Source of the DNA: Ignavibacteriales bacterium
Lineage (GTDB): Bacteria > Bacteroidota > Ignavibacteria > UBA10030
Length of the DNA stretch: 64,000 bases
Direction of reading: 5' to 3'
Assembly: GCA_016192345.1 (NCBI GenBank)
Contig: JACPUH010000064.1
Span: 1-64,000 of the forward strand
Both the position numbers and the translations under genes were made by a program. Shown here piece after piece: positions 54,347-62,484 of the stretch. The notes beneath the pieces were generated by a model. It had not been told where the DNA came from. It saw only the letters and a program-made list of their open reading frames with translations, and did no database searches. Each line of letters opens with the position of its first letter. Positions within the stretch are counted from its first letter, which is position 1.

Positions 54347-56263
54347 ATGAAATCGGTCAATATGTATGATTACCTGGTCATTGGGGCATACTTCCTGTTT
54401 ATGCTCGGGATCGGCCTGTACTTCATGAAGATCAATAAAGGGGGGAAGGAATATTTTGCCGGCGGCAACATGATCCCCTGGTGGGTCTCCGGCATGACGC
54501 TCTACATGGCCAACTTCAGCGCATGGACATTCACCGGTGCGGCGGGATTTGCCTACGCGACGGGGTGGTTTGCGATCCTGTATTTTTCTGTCTGGTCGAT
54601 TTCATACTATTTCGGCTCTCAACTCACTGCCGCCCGGTGGCGCCGGACTCGGTCCATTTCTCCGGTCGAATACACGAACACCCGGTTTAATTTTACCACC
54701 CAGCAGTTTCTTTCCGTTGTCATCGCAACCAATTTTACACTCTCCGCCGGTGTGCAACTCGCCGCAACGTGCAAGCTCCTCGCTCCGGTCATGGGCCTCG
54801 ATATCACGATGGTCACCCTCATCACGGGTATCGTCATCCTTGCTTATACGTTTATGGGGGGATTATGGGCAGTGTCGATTACGGACGTTGTCCAGGGGGT
54901 GATTCTGCTCAGCATTACGTTTATCGTCATGCCGCTGGCACTGGGTCTCGTGGGGAGCCCGGGAGACCTGATTGCCGCGCTCCCGCCTCTTTCGTTTGAT
55001 CACACCTACAACGGCGTCCATTATACGGAGCACTGGTTGATTTCCATCTTTATTATTATGAGTCTTGGCACAGCGGCGGGTGGAGCTCAGCGGTTCTACA
55101 GTGTGAAGGATGAAAAGGATGCAAAGCGGGTGGGGAAACTGGCTGGCGGGTTGTTTCTCACCGTCCCCCTGGTCTTTGGCGTTCCCCCGCTTGTGGCGAA
55201 AGTCATTTGGCCCGATCTCTCCCAGGTGGATTTCTTCAAGCCATACATCGGCAGCAACCCGCAGGACCTTGTCTTTATCGGCCTGTGCCTGAAGTTACTG
55301 CCCAACGGATTAATCGGGGTCTTTCTTGCAGCAATGCTTGCCGCCACGATGAGCACCCTCAGCTCGGTGTACAACATGGTCTCATCGATCCTCTCGCGCG
55401 ATATTTACCAGGGCTGGATCAGGCCGGAGACGACGGATGAAGGACTTTTGAAGGTTGGGAGGATGTTCTCCGTGGGCATCGGGCTTCTCGTGACGGGACT
55501 TGCGGTATTTTTTGTGAACAGCCAGTTTGGCATCTTCAACCTGATGCAGGCCTTCTTCACATTGCTCAATATCCCGGTCGTCGTGCCGGTGGCCTTCGGT
55601 CTGCTCTTTCGCCGCGTCCCGAAATGGTCTGCCGTCGGGTCGATCACCTGGGGGTTGATCATCGGATTGACGACGCGGTATGTTCTGGGATGGGATATTG
55701 GACCGCAGGTGTACTTAGCGTTTGTGATGTCGTTTGGAATTTTTGCATCGTCCCCATGGACGGGCGGATTGTTCAAGACCCAAAAGTCGCTCCTTCTCCT
55801 GATCTCAGTGAGCGTGACTCTCGCAACGGGATTTCTTTTCTCCGCAACGCACACGGGTAATCCGATGGAAGCATCGGCGGAACTGCAAACCCTGCTCGGA
55901 TGGGTAAGCGCAGTTGTTCTCGGCGTCAGCCTGTTTGGTTTTGCAAAGCTGTTCTCTTCGGACTCGGAGGAACAAAGGAAAGCGGTCGCGGAATTCTTTC
56001 AGAAGCTCGACACACCGGTCGATGTCGCGGACGAGGTGTTCGGAGCGGGAAAGAAACAGGTCTCAACCTTCCCCCTGGTCGGAAGTACAACGATCGTCAT
56101 GGGATTGCTCATAAGCTTGATTTTCTTCACTGAACTCGGTGAAGGGGAAGCAACCATCCTGGCGGTCATGATCGCTATCATGATTTTCTTTGGTGCGTTC
56201 ATGTGGTATTTTGGGAAGAAATCCGAAATTCGCAGCGCGGCACAGTACGAACAAAAATCATAA
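54347..56263 (+). CDS. Sodium:solute symporter (SSS family), second of a tandem pair
   Basis: 638 residues and similar along its full length to the preceding symporter (GGNMIPWWVSGMTLYMANFSAWTFTGAAGF, ISPVEYTNTRF, GGLWAVSITDVVQG, LAAMLAATMSTLSSVYN). Both end with a soluble segment (KKLDTPIDVA/QKLDTPVDVA, then a last hydrophobic segment). The 45-base gap between them and identical orientation point to tandem duplication. The two probably take up related substrates or differ in affinity. Confidence 0.9.
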   Translation: MKSVNMYDYLVIGAYFLFMLGIGLYFMKINKGGKEYFAGGNMIPWWVSGMTLYMANFSAWTFTGAAGFAYATGWFAILYFSVWSISYYFGSQLTAARWRRTRSISPVEYTNTRFNFTTQQFLSVVIATNFTLSAGVQLAATCKLLAPVMGLDITMVTLITGIVILAYTFMGGLWAVSITDVVQGVILLSITFIVMPLALGLVGSPGDLIAALPPLSFDHTYNGVHYTEHWLISIFIIMSLGTAAGGAQRFYSVKDEKDAKRVGKLAGGLFLTVPLVFGVPPLVAKVIWPDLSQVDFFKPYIGSNPQDLVFIGLCLKLLPNGLIGVFLAAMLAATMSTLSSVYNMVSSILSRDIYQGWIRPETTDEGLLKVGRMFSVGIGLLVTGLAVFFVNSQFGIFNLMQAFFTLLNIPVVVPVAFGLLFRRVPKWSAVGSITWGLIIGLTTRYVLGWDIGPQVYLAFVMSFGIFASSPWTGGLFKTQKSLLLLISVSVTLATGFLFSATHTGNPMEASAELQTLLGWVSAVVLGVSLFGFAKLFSSDSEEQRKAVAEFFQKLDTPVDVADEVFGAGKKQVSTFPLVGSTTIVMGLLISLIFFTELGEGEATILAVMIAIMIFFGAFMWYFGKKSEIRSAAQYEQKS

Positions 56264-56310
56264 CAGCCGGAAGACAGTACTAATCCGGAGGACCAGGGAA
56301 GGAAACCACC

Positions 56311-57078
56311 ATGCTCACCTTGTTTGGGACACGGGCGCTCGTCACCGGCGGCTCGCGTGGCCTCGGCCTTGCGGGAGCGGAAGCTCTCGCCTCCGCAGGA
56401 TGTGATGTTGTGTTGAATCATTATCGGGATAACGCAAAAGCCGAGAACGAATGTCAACGGTTGTCGAAGGCCACAGGTCGCAAGGTGCATCATATCGATG
56501 CCGATGTTGGGGCACCCGCGTCCGCCCGTGCCATGGTAAACCAGGCGGTGCAATTGCTCGGCGGACTGGATATCGTTTACTCCAACGCGGGCATCTGCCG
56601 CTTTACCCCTTTTCTCGATCTGGATGACGACACCTGGCAGCGGCACATCAATGTGAACTTCAATGCGGGGTTCTGGGTGACTCAGACCGCCGCCCGCCAG
56701 ATGGTCAAACAGGGAACGGGAGGGCGAATTCTCTTCACCACAAGCGTGGGGGCGTTTCGCTCCAACCCGACTCAAACCCATTACTGTGCGACCAAAGGCG
56801 GGTTGCATCTCCTCGCGATGGGCATGGCCGATGAACTGGGAAAATATGGAATCACGGTCAACTGCATCGCTCCCGGTTGGATGCACACGGATATCAACGA
56901 TGCACAATCACGTGATGACTCACTGGTCAAACCATTTGTCGCTTCGAACGTCAGTGTAGGCCGGCTCGGTGCTCCTGGGGACCTGAAGGGAGCTGTTCTG
57001 TTCCTTGCAAGCAAGGAAGCCTCGTACGTGAACGGGGCAACCATTTCGGTGGATGGTGGGTGGAACGCTCAATTGTAA
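56311..57078 (+). CDS. Short-chain dehydrogenase/reductase (SDR)
   Basis: 255 residues with the NAD(P)-binding TGGSRGLGLAGAEAL at about 12, NAG in YSNAGICRF and the active-site Tyr and Lys in HYCATKGG (YxxxK pattern), with Ser in FTTSVGAF. The C-terminus SYVNGATISVDGGW is classical. It oxidises or reduces a sugar, sugar lactone or hydroxy acid. A second SDR lies 0.8 kb downstream, with only the metallo-beta-lactamase-fold gene between, so they may catalyse successive oxidations. Confidence 0.88.
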   Translation: MLTLFGTRALVTGGSRGLGLAGAEALASAGCDVVLNHYRDNAKAENECQRLSKATGRKVHHIDADVGAPASARAMVNQAVQLLGGLDIVYSNAGICRFTPFLDLDDDTWQRHINVNFNAGFWVTQTAARQMVKQGTGGRILFTTSVGAFRSNPTQTHYCATKGGLHLLAMGMADELGKYGITVNCIAPGWMHTDINDAQSRDDSLVKPFVASNVSVGRLGAPGDLKGAVLFLASKEASYVNGATISVDGGWNAQL

Positions 57079-57101
57079 GTAAACAAAAGGGAGAAGGGTT
57101 C

Positions 57102-57896
57102 ATGACCACATACAAAATCACGGCACTCAAGATGGGGGAAACAAACGTCCCCAATGCCGAGATTTACTGGATGACCAAACTCACCGGATGGGAGCCACTC
57201 ACGTTCTGGGCGTTTCTGGTTCAAAGCGAGAAGAACACTCTTCTCGTCAACACCGGGTTCCCGCAGGATTATTCCGCATTGCACAAGCACTGGACGACCT
57301 GGGCAAAATCGGCGACGGGGGAAGAAGGACATGTGCCGGTGGTGAAAGCGGAGAACTGGATCGTTGCGGCGCTTGGCTCGAAGGGAATCAAGCCCGAACA
57401 AGTCGATCATGTCTTCGTTACGCCGTTAACCGCGTACGCGACCGGAGGTCTCGATCAGTTTCCCAACGCAACAATCTGCATGGCGAGGAATGGCTGGATC
57501 GATTTCCATGCACCCGATCCGGAAATCCCGCAACTGCCACGCCATATTATTTTTCCCGACCATGTCTTACAGTGGCTTGTCTCCACGGCGACCCCGCGCA
57601 TTCATCTTTTGCCGAACGAGGAAACGGAAGTCCTGCCCGGGATCACGGCGTGGTTCTGCGGCGCGCATCACCGGTCGAGCATCTGCTTGTTCGTCCGAAC
57701 GAAGTCCGGCAGGGTCGCCCTGACGGACGCGATCTTTAAGTATGGAAACTACGAAGACAGGATTCCGCTTGGCCTGAGCGAATCGCTGGAGGAACATTAC
57801 CGATTGTACGCAAAACTGAGCCGGGAAGCGGATATCGTTGTCCCGCTGTACGACCCGCGCGTGATCGAACGGCACAAAGGAGGCATCATCGAATAA
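57102..57896 (+). CDS. Metallo-beta-lactamase-fold protein (AHL-lactonase-like) lacking the metal-binding motif
   Basis: 264 residues; the ATG at 57102 has GGGAGAAGGG upstream. It aligns with N-acyl-homoserine-lactonase-like proteins: TLLVNTGFPQDYSAL, IKPEQVDHVFVTPLTAYATGGLDQFPNA and ITAWFCGAHHRSS. The canonical THLHxDH is TPLTAYA here (residues 107-113), so all metal ligands of that motif (His108, His110, Asp112, His113) are replaced by Pro, Thr, Tyr and Ala, and the last His is Tyr250. His189/His190 and Asp209 remain. It is either a non-metal variant lactonase or a binding protein. Its stop overlaps the next SDR start (TAATG), so both are translated together. Confidence 0.78.
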   Translation: MTTYKITALKMGETNVPNAEIYWMTKLTGWEPLTFWAFLVQSEKNTLLVNTGFPQDYSALHKHWTTWAKSATGEEGHVPVVKAENWIVAALGSKGIKPEQVDHVFVTPLTAYATGGLDQFPNATICMARNGWIDFHAPDPEIPQLPRHIIFPDHVLQWLVSTATPRIHLLPNEETEVLPGITAWFCGAHHRSSICLFVRTKSGRVALTDAIFKYGNYEDRIPLGLSESLEEHYRLYAKLSREADIVVPLYDPRVIERHKGGIIE

Positions 57897-58684
57897 TGGG
57901 AACATATGATTTTCGGAACAAAGTCGCCCTGGTAACGGGGGCGGCGAGCGGGATCGGGTTTGCGGCTGCGAAACAATTTGCCGAGGGGGGGGCATGGATC
58001 GTCGGTGTGGACCGCAATGCGGAAAGAATGAAAAGCCTTCTGGGCGCCCTGCCGAAAAACGGGCACCCCCATCTTGCGATTGAAAAAGATCTGCGCTCGG
58101 CGACAGCCGCCCAAGAGGTTGTCCCCGAAGCCGTCGAGCTCGCAGGAAGACTCGATATCGTTGTGAACGCAGCCGGCGTCTGCTATTTCACGAAAATGCA
58201 GGAGATCTCCGTCGAGGAGTTCAACGAAGTGTTCGATGTGAACGTCCGCGCTCTTTTTCTTATTTCGGTGGCGGCGGCGGAGGCGATGGATCCGGCCAAA
58301 GGGGGACGAATTATCAACCTTGGCTCCAATGCCGGGCGAAAGGGAAGAGCGTGGTCGGCGCATTACGCTGCATCCAAGGCTGCGGTGAAGAATATCACCG
58401 AATCGCTTGCTCTTTCCTACGGTTCCAAGAACATTGCTGTGAACACCGTTTGTCCCGGGCCAACGGAGACACCCATGTGGGATACCAACTTCAAGGGGTT
58501 GAAGACTCTTACCGGGAAAGAGCCTCAGGAGTTCTGGGATCTCTGGAAGAAACAGACGCCGCTCGGGCGCGTGGGTAAACCGGAGGATGTGGCAAACCTG
58601 ATTTGTTTTCTTGCGTCTGAAAAAGGGGGATTCATCAACGGACAGGAGATCAATGTGTGTGGCGGGTTTATGTTGACGAGTTAA
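57896..58684 (+). CDS. Short-chain dehydrogenase/reductase (SDR), second copy
   Basis: 262 residues, classical SDR: VALVTGAASGIGFAAA, NAAGVCYF, LGSNAG with the catalytic Ser, and HYAASKAAV (YxxxK). The C-terminal GGFINGQEINVCGG matches the family. It is translationally coupled to the lactonase-like gene. An SDR followed or preceded by a lactonase is the standard start of oxidative (non-phosphorylating) sugar catabolism: dehydrogenation to a lactone, then ring opening. The partner here seems to have lost its metal site. Confidence 0.88.
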   Translation: MGTYDFRNKVALVTGAASGIGFAAAKQFAEGGAWIVGVDRNAERMKSLLGALPKNGHPHLAIEKDLRSATAAQEVVPEAVELAGRLDIVVNAAGVCYFTKMQEISVEEFNEVFDVNVRALFLISVAAAEAMDPAKGGRIINLGSNAGRKGRAWSAHYAASKAAVKNITESLALSYGSKNIAVNTVCPGPTETPMWDTNFKGLKTLTGKEPQEFWDLWKKQTPLGRVGKPEDVANLICFLASEKGGFINGQEINVCGGFMLTS

Positions 58685-58715
58685 AATTGAAAAGGACATC
58701 GGGAAAAGGATTTCC

Positions 58716-59477
58716 ATGAATATCAAACACTCTTCACTCGTGAACCGGGACCTTCGTCAGGACGAACCGGGTGAGGTCGGCGTTTCAACGCTCCAACAGG
58801 CCTATGCCGCCATGGAACGTGGCGACCTGGCGGAAGCGAAACGCATTACGGAGTATGCACGTCTTGAATGGCAGGTGGTCCACGATATGTACGTCAACTG
58901 GTCCTGGTCATTCTTCACGTATATCGCGGACAACTTCGGTGAGGAAGCACTTGAGAAAGCCTACCGTTCCATTCTCGGCAGTTACTACCGGCACCGGTAC
59001 GACAAGGTAATGGCGAGCGACATCAAGACACAACTTCAGGTCACCGTGGAGGGCTTGCGCGGACATTTGATGGGGAAAGACAGGCAGGGCGAAATTTACA
59101 TTACCGAAGAACAAGACCGGTACGTGCTCAAGCTTGACCCGTGCGGAAGCGGTGGGGTTGCGCGCCAACGGGTGGAAAGCGGAAAGGAACCGTTTCCGGA
59201 GCATTTCGGGTTTTCCAAAAAAGCGCATGACTGGACGTGGGGGAAAAAGAATGTCTGCTACTACTGCGGCCATTGCACCTTCGTGAACGAAATCCTGGCA
59301 ATCGAACAGTACGGTCACCCGATGCGCATAACGGAATATCCGGCCGACGGGAAGGATGCCTGCATCTGGTATGTGTATAAAGATCCGAAGAAGATCCCGG
59401 CGGAGTATTATGAACGGGTCGGGAAAAAAGCCCCCGAGGGGGCGCCGCGTTTGAATCAAACCGGAGGAAAACCATGA
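58716..59477 (+). CDS. Unknown protein with Cys-rich motif, perhaps ATC-hydrolase-like
   Basis: 253 residues, no signal peptide. The N-terminal half is helical (LQQAYAAMERGDLAEAKRI, EKAYRSILGSYYRHRY). The C-terminal half has DPCGSGG (Cys143), CYYCGHC (Cys181, Cys184, Cys187) and Cys216, a possible zinc or iron-sulfur site. It faintly resembles the L-2-amino-thiazoline-4-carboxylate hydrolase-like family, but I am not sure. The stop overlaps the acetoacetate-decarboxylase-like start (ATGA), so the two work as a unit. Confidence 0.55.
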   Translation: MNIKHSSLVNRDLRQDEPGEVGVSTLQQAYAAMERGDLAEAKRITEYARLEWQVVHDMYVNWSWSFFTYIADNFGEEALEKAYRSILGSYYRHRYDKVMASDIKTQLQVTVEGLRGHLMGKDRQGEIYITEEQDRYVLKLDPCGSGGVARQRVESGKEPFPEHFGFSKKAHDWTWGKKNVCYYCGHCTFVNEILAIEQYGHPMRITEYPADGKDACIWYVYKDPKKIPAEYYERVGKKAPEGAPRLNQTGGKP

Positions 59478-60217
59478 AGCGCGAACCAAAAAATGCGTGG
59501 TCGATTCCGTGGGATGCTCCCCTTGTCCCCGGGTTTCCATTTACTTTTCGCAATGTCGAAGTGCTGACGCTGGTGTATCGCACACGCCTGGAGGCCGTGA
59601 AGGCGCTTCTCCCCCCACCGTTGGAAGCAACAACGGATTGGGTGCTGATCCACATCTACAATATGCATGATGTGGAGTGGCTTGGGTCCTACAATGAATG
59701 TAATGTCATGGTCGGTGCGAAGCTCGGGAAGAAAGCAGGCGGCGGGTACTCCCCCTATCTTTTTTTAAACAGTGATGTTGGACTGGCCCATGGCCGCGAG
59801 GTCCATGGCCAACCCAAGAAATTTGCCGAATCGAAGGTGGAGATGCGCAAAGACCTGTTAGTGGGAGTGGTCGAACGTAACGGGATCGACATCGTCACCG
59901 GAACGATGGGCTACAAACAGGAACGGGGTTCGCTGGAGAACTTGAAGAAAACGACCTTCGATTTCGGCACGAACCTGAATTACAAGGTCATCCCCCATAT
60001 CGACGGCCATCCGGCTGTCCGGCAGATCACGAGTCGCAAATTAACGAAAGTGGCGGTGCATGAGTGTTGGACGGGTCCCTGCACGGTTGAGCTGAGGCCG
60101 AATGTGCAGGCCCCCGTGTACAAGCTTCCGGTCGTTGAAATGGGAATCGGGTATTACTGGAAAGCTGATTTTACGCTGGTGGCCGGGGAGATCGTGCACG
60201 ATTTTCTAAAGCCCTAG
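59474..60217 (+). CDS. Acetoacetate decarboxylase (ADC)-family protein
   Basis: 247 residues. The active-site pair Lys115-Lys116 in GQPKKFAES sits at the same residue numbers as the catalytic pair of clostridial ADC and within the same GxPKK motif. FRNVEVLTLVYRTR, PYLFLNSDVGLAHGREV and FTLVAGEIVHDFL also fit. ADC-fold enzymes use a Schiff base on Lys to decarboxylate beta-keto acids or catalyse retro-aldol and dehydration steps on sugar-like acids. In this locus a keto acid from sugar oxidation is a reasonable substrate (inference). Confidence 0.85.
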   Translation: MKREPKNAWSIPWDAPLVPGFPFTFRNVEVLTLVYRTRLEAVKALLPPPLEATTDWVLIHIYNMHDVEWLGSYNECNVMVGAKLGKKAGGGYSPYLFLNSDVGLAHGREVHGQPKKFAESKVEMRKDLLVGVVERNGIDIVTGTMGYKQERGSLENLKKTTFDFGTNLNYKVIPHIDGHPAVRQITSRKLTKVAVHECWTGPCTVELRPNVQAPVYKLPVVEMGIGYYWKADFTLVAGEIVHDFLKP

Positions 60218-60245
60218 TCGGTCGAGAAATAGGAAAGGATGCCAC

Positions 60246-61169
60246 GTGAAAGTCGTCGTTACAGATTGGGGTTTTCCGTCCCTCGAGCAGGAACGGGAGA
60301 TTTTTGCCCGGCATGGTATCGAATTCGAAGAGCATCAATGCAAGACCGAGGAGGAGGTGGCAACGATCGTGGCTCACGCGGATGTCGTGATGGCACAATG
60401 GGCGCCGGTGAAGGCCAAAGCCATCGCGGCGATGAAGCAGTGTAAAGGAATCGTCCGTTACGGCATCGGTCTCGATAACATCGACCTGAAGGCGGCAAAG
60501 GAACGTGGCATTGCGGTTCGCAATGTGCCCGATTATTGCCTCAACGAGGTGGCGGATCACACCATGGCGTTGTTGCTTGCCCTGCAGCGACAGATTGCCC
60601 ATGTTCAATCGCTGGTGCGGTCGGGAAAATGGAGTATTACACCGCCACAGGTGCTTCCCCCGCTCCGGGAGTGCGCGCTCGGCCTCATTGGGTTCGGAAG
60701 GATCGCCCGGCTTGTTGCCCGACGGGCCCAATCGTTCAGCATGGCCACCGTGGCCTTCGACCCGTATGCGGAGGAGAAACTCTTTTCGGAATTCAACACG
60801 CGGCGCGTCGATCTTCCGACACTGTTTGCCACATCAGACATCCTGTCGCTTCACTCTCCCCTGACGGACGAAACAAGGAATATCATCAATTCCAAGACCA
60901 TCGCTTTGATGAAACCCCATGCCCTGATCGTCAATACCGGTCGGGGAGGATTGGTCCATACCGACGAACTGGTCGATGCCCTCCGTCAAAAGAGGATCGC
61001 AGGAGCGGCCTTGGATGTCTTGGAAGTGGAACCGATCGGCAAGGAGCATCCCCTCCTTGCCATGGGAAATGTCATCATCACCAGTCACAATGCTTGGTAC
61101 AGCGCCGCAAGCGTGGGGGAACTCCAACGTCTTGCCGCCTTGGCCGCTGTTGAGTTGCTGAAAGGATAA
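60246..61169 (+). CDS. D-2-hydroxyacid dehydrogenase (NAD-binding, CtBP/PGDH-like)
   Basis: 307 residues from GTG 60246 with AGGA 8 bases upstream. The Rossmann motif is GLIGFGRIARLVARRA (about residue 143). Catalytic residues are Arg in VNTGRGGLVH, Glu in LDVLEVEP and His in SHNAWYS. Substrate entry motif RYGIGLDNIDLKAAKERGIAVRN is normal. It interconverts a 2-keto acid and a D-2-hydroxy acid with NAD(P)H. With the LarA-like protein two genes on, it may handle both stereoisomers of one hydroxy acid. Confidence 0.88.
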   Translation: MKVVVTDWGFPSLEQEREIFARHGIEFEEHQCKTEEEVATIVAHADVVMAQWAPVKAKAIAAMKQCKGIVRYGIGLDNIDLKAAKERGIAVRNVPDYCLNEVADHTMALLLALQRQIAHVQSLVRSGKWSITPPQVLPPLRECALGLIGFGRIARLVARRAQSFSMATVAFDPYAEEKLFSEFNTRRVDLPTLFATSDILSLHSPLTDETRNIINSKTIALMKPHALIVNTGRGGLVHTDELVDALRQKRIAGAALDVLEVEPIGKEHPLLAMGNVIITSHNAWYSAASVGELQRLAALAAVELLKG

Positions 61170-61183
61170 GGTCACAGCAGATC

Positions 61184-62482
61184 ATGCCGGAATTCAGAAT
61201 TGACAAAACGTTCATCGCCGAACAGAACAACCCCCTTCGTGCCCAGCTGCAGAGCGAGTATGCTCACCTCGGCGAGCAGCTACAGCGGCGCGGTCGTTCA
61301 ATCGATGTGATTACAAAACAAGTGGAGGCATTTGAAGTTGCCGTTCCATCATGGGGAGTGGGAACGGGCGGGACGCGGTTTGCGCGTTTTCCGGGTCCGG
61401 GGGAACCGCGCAATGTTTTCGAAAAGCTTGCCGATTGTGCGACGATTCACCAGCTCACACGGGCAACACCGCGCGTATCGTTGCATATCCCATGGGATGC
61501 CCCGGACGATCCCAAGGAACTCTCCGGCGCCGCAGCGTCGTTGGGGGTTGGGTTCGACGCCATGAACTCAAATACGTTTCAGGATCAACCGGGACAGCAG
61601 CACAGCTACAAGTTCGGCAGTCTTACCCACGTCGACACGGCGGTCCGGGCACAGGCCGTTGAACACAATATCACGTGTATTGAAATTGGAAAGTCGATCG
61701 GGTCGAAGGCCCTCACGGTCTGGATCGCCGATGGGGGAAATTTCCCCGGGCAGACGGATACCCGAAGCGCATTACAGCGATACGTGGAAAGCCTCGGAAG
61801 TATTTATGCTGCGTTGCCGGAGGATTGGAAAGTGTTCGTTGAATATAAATTGTACGAGCCGGCTTTTTATTCCACGGTGATCAATGATTGGGGAACGGCC
61901 TATGCCGTGGTGAGCCAGCTTGGACCGAAGGCGTTCTGCCTCGTCGATTTAGGGCATCACGCGCCCAACGTCAATATCGAAATGATCGTGGCCCGGCTCA
62001 TTCAACTGGAGAAGCTGGGGGGATTTCATTTTAACGACAGCAAGTACGGGGATGACGACCTTGACTCAGGCAGTATCAAGCCATTCCAGCTCTTCCTGAT
62101 CTTCCATGAACTTGTCGGGGCTGCCTCGGATCCGTCGATCGGAAACTTCAACCCGTCGTACATGATTGATCAAAGCCACAACATGACCGACCCCGTCGAA
62201 GCGCTCATCAGCAGCACGGAGGAACTGCAGCGTGGGTATGCTCAGGCGCTCCTTGTGGACCGACCGGCGCTTCGGCGCTACCAGGAAGCCAACGATGCGT
62301 TGATGGCGTTGAAAACCTTGAAGCGGGCCTTCACAACCGACGTGACGCCTATTCTTCAAATGGCCCGGCTGAACAACGGCGGTGCGATCGACCCGGTTGC
62401 GGTGTTCCGCGCAAGCGGTTATCGGAAGATGAAGACAGGGGAACGTCCCGCCCAAACCGTGTCACATTCTGGGATCGTGTGA
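61184..62482 (+). CDS. rhaI: L-rhamnose isomerase, RhaI (Pseudomonas stutzeri) type
   Basis: 432 residues closely following the RhaI-type pattern: VAVPSWGVGTGGTRFARFPGPGEP, VSLHIPWDAPDDPKEL, GLGFDAMNSNTF-like segment VGFDAMNSNTFQD, FVEYKLYEPAFYST, LVDLGHHAPNVNIEMIVARLIQ and FHFNDSKYGDDDLDSG. The His and Asp/Glu residues of these segments bind two metals. The enzyme isomerises L-rhamnose to L-rhamnulose and is known to be relaxed in substrate (mannose, lyxose, allose and others), so the locus substrate is an aldose with a compatible C2 configuration. This is the best-identified pathway enzyme in the cluster. Confidence 0.9.
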   Translation: MPEFRIDKTFIAEQNNPLRAQLQSEYAHLGEQLQRRGRSIDVITKQVEAFEVAVPSWGVGTGGTRFARFPGPGEPRNVFEKLADCATIHQLTRATPRVSLHIPWDAPDDPKELSGAAASLGVGFDAMNSNTFQDQPGQQHSYKFGSLTHVDTAVRAQAVEHNITCIEIGKSIGSKALTVWIADGGNFPGQTDTRSALQRYVESLGSIYAALPEDWKVFVEYKLYEPAFYSTVINDWGTAYAVVSQLGPKAFCLVDLGHHAPNVNIEMIVARLIQLEKLGGFHFNDSKYGDDDLDSGSIKPFQLFLIFHELVGAASDPSIGNFNPSYMIDQSHNMTDPVEALISSTEELQRGYAQALLVDRPALRRYQEANDALMALKTLKRAFTTDVTPILQMARLNNGGAIDPVAVFRASGYRKMKTGERPAQTVSHSGIV

Positions 62483-62484
62483 TC

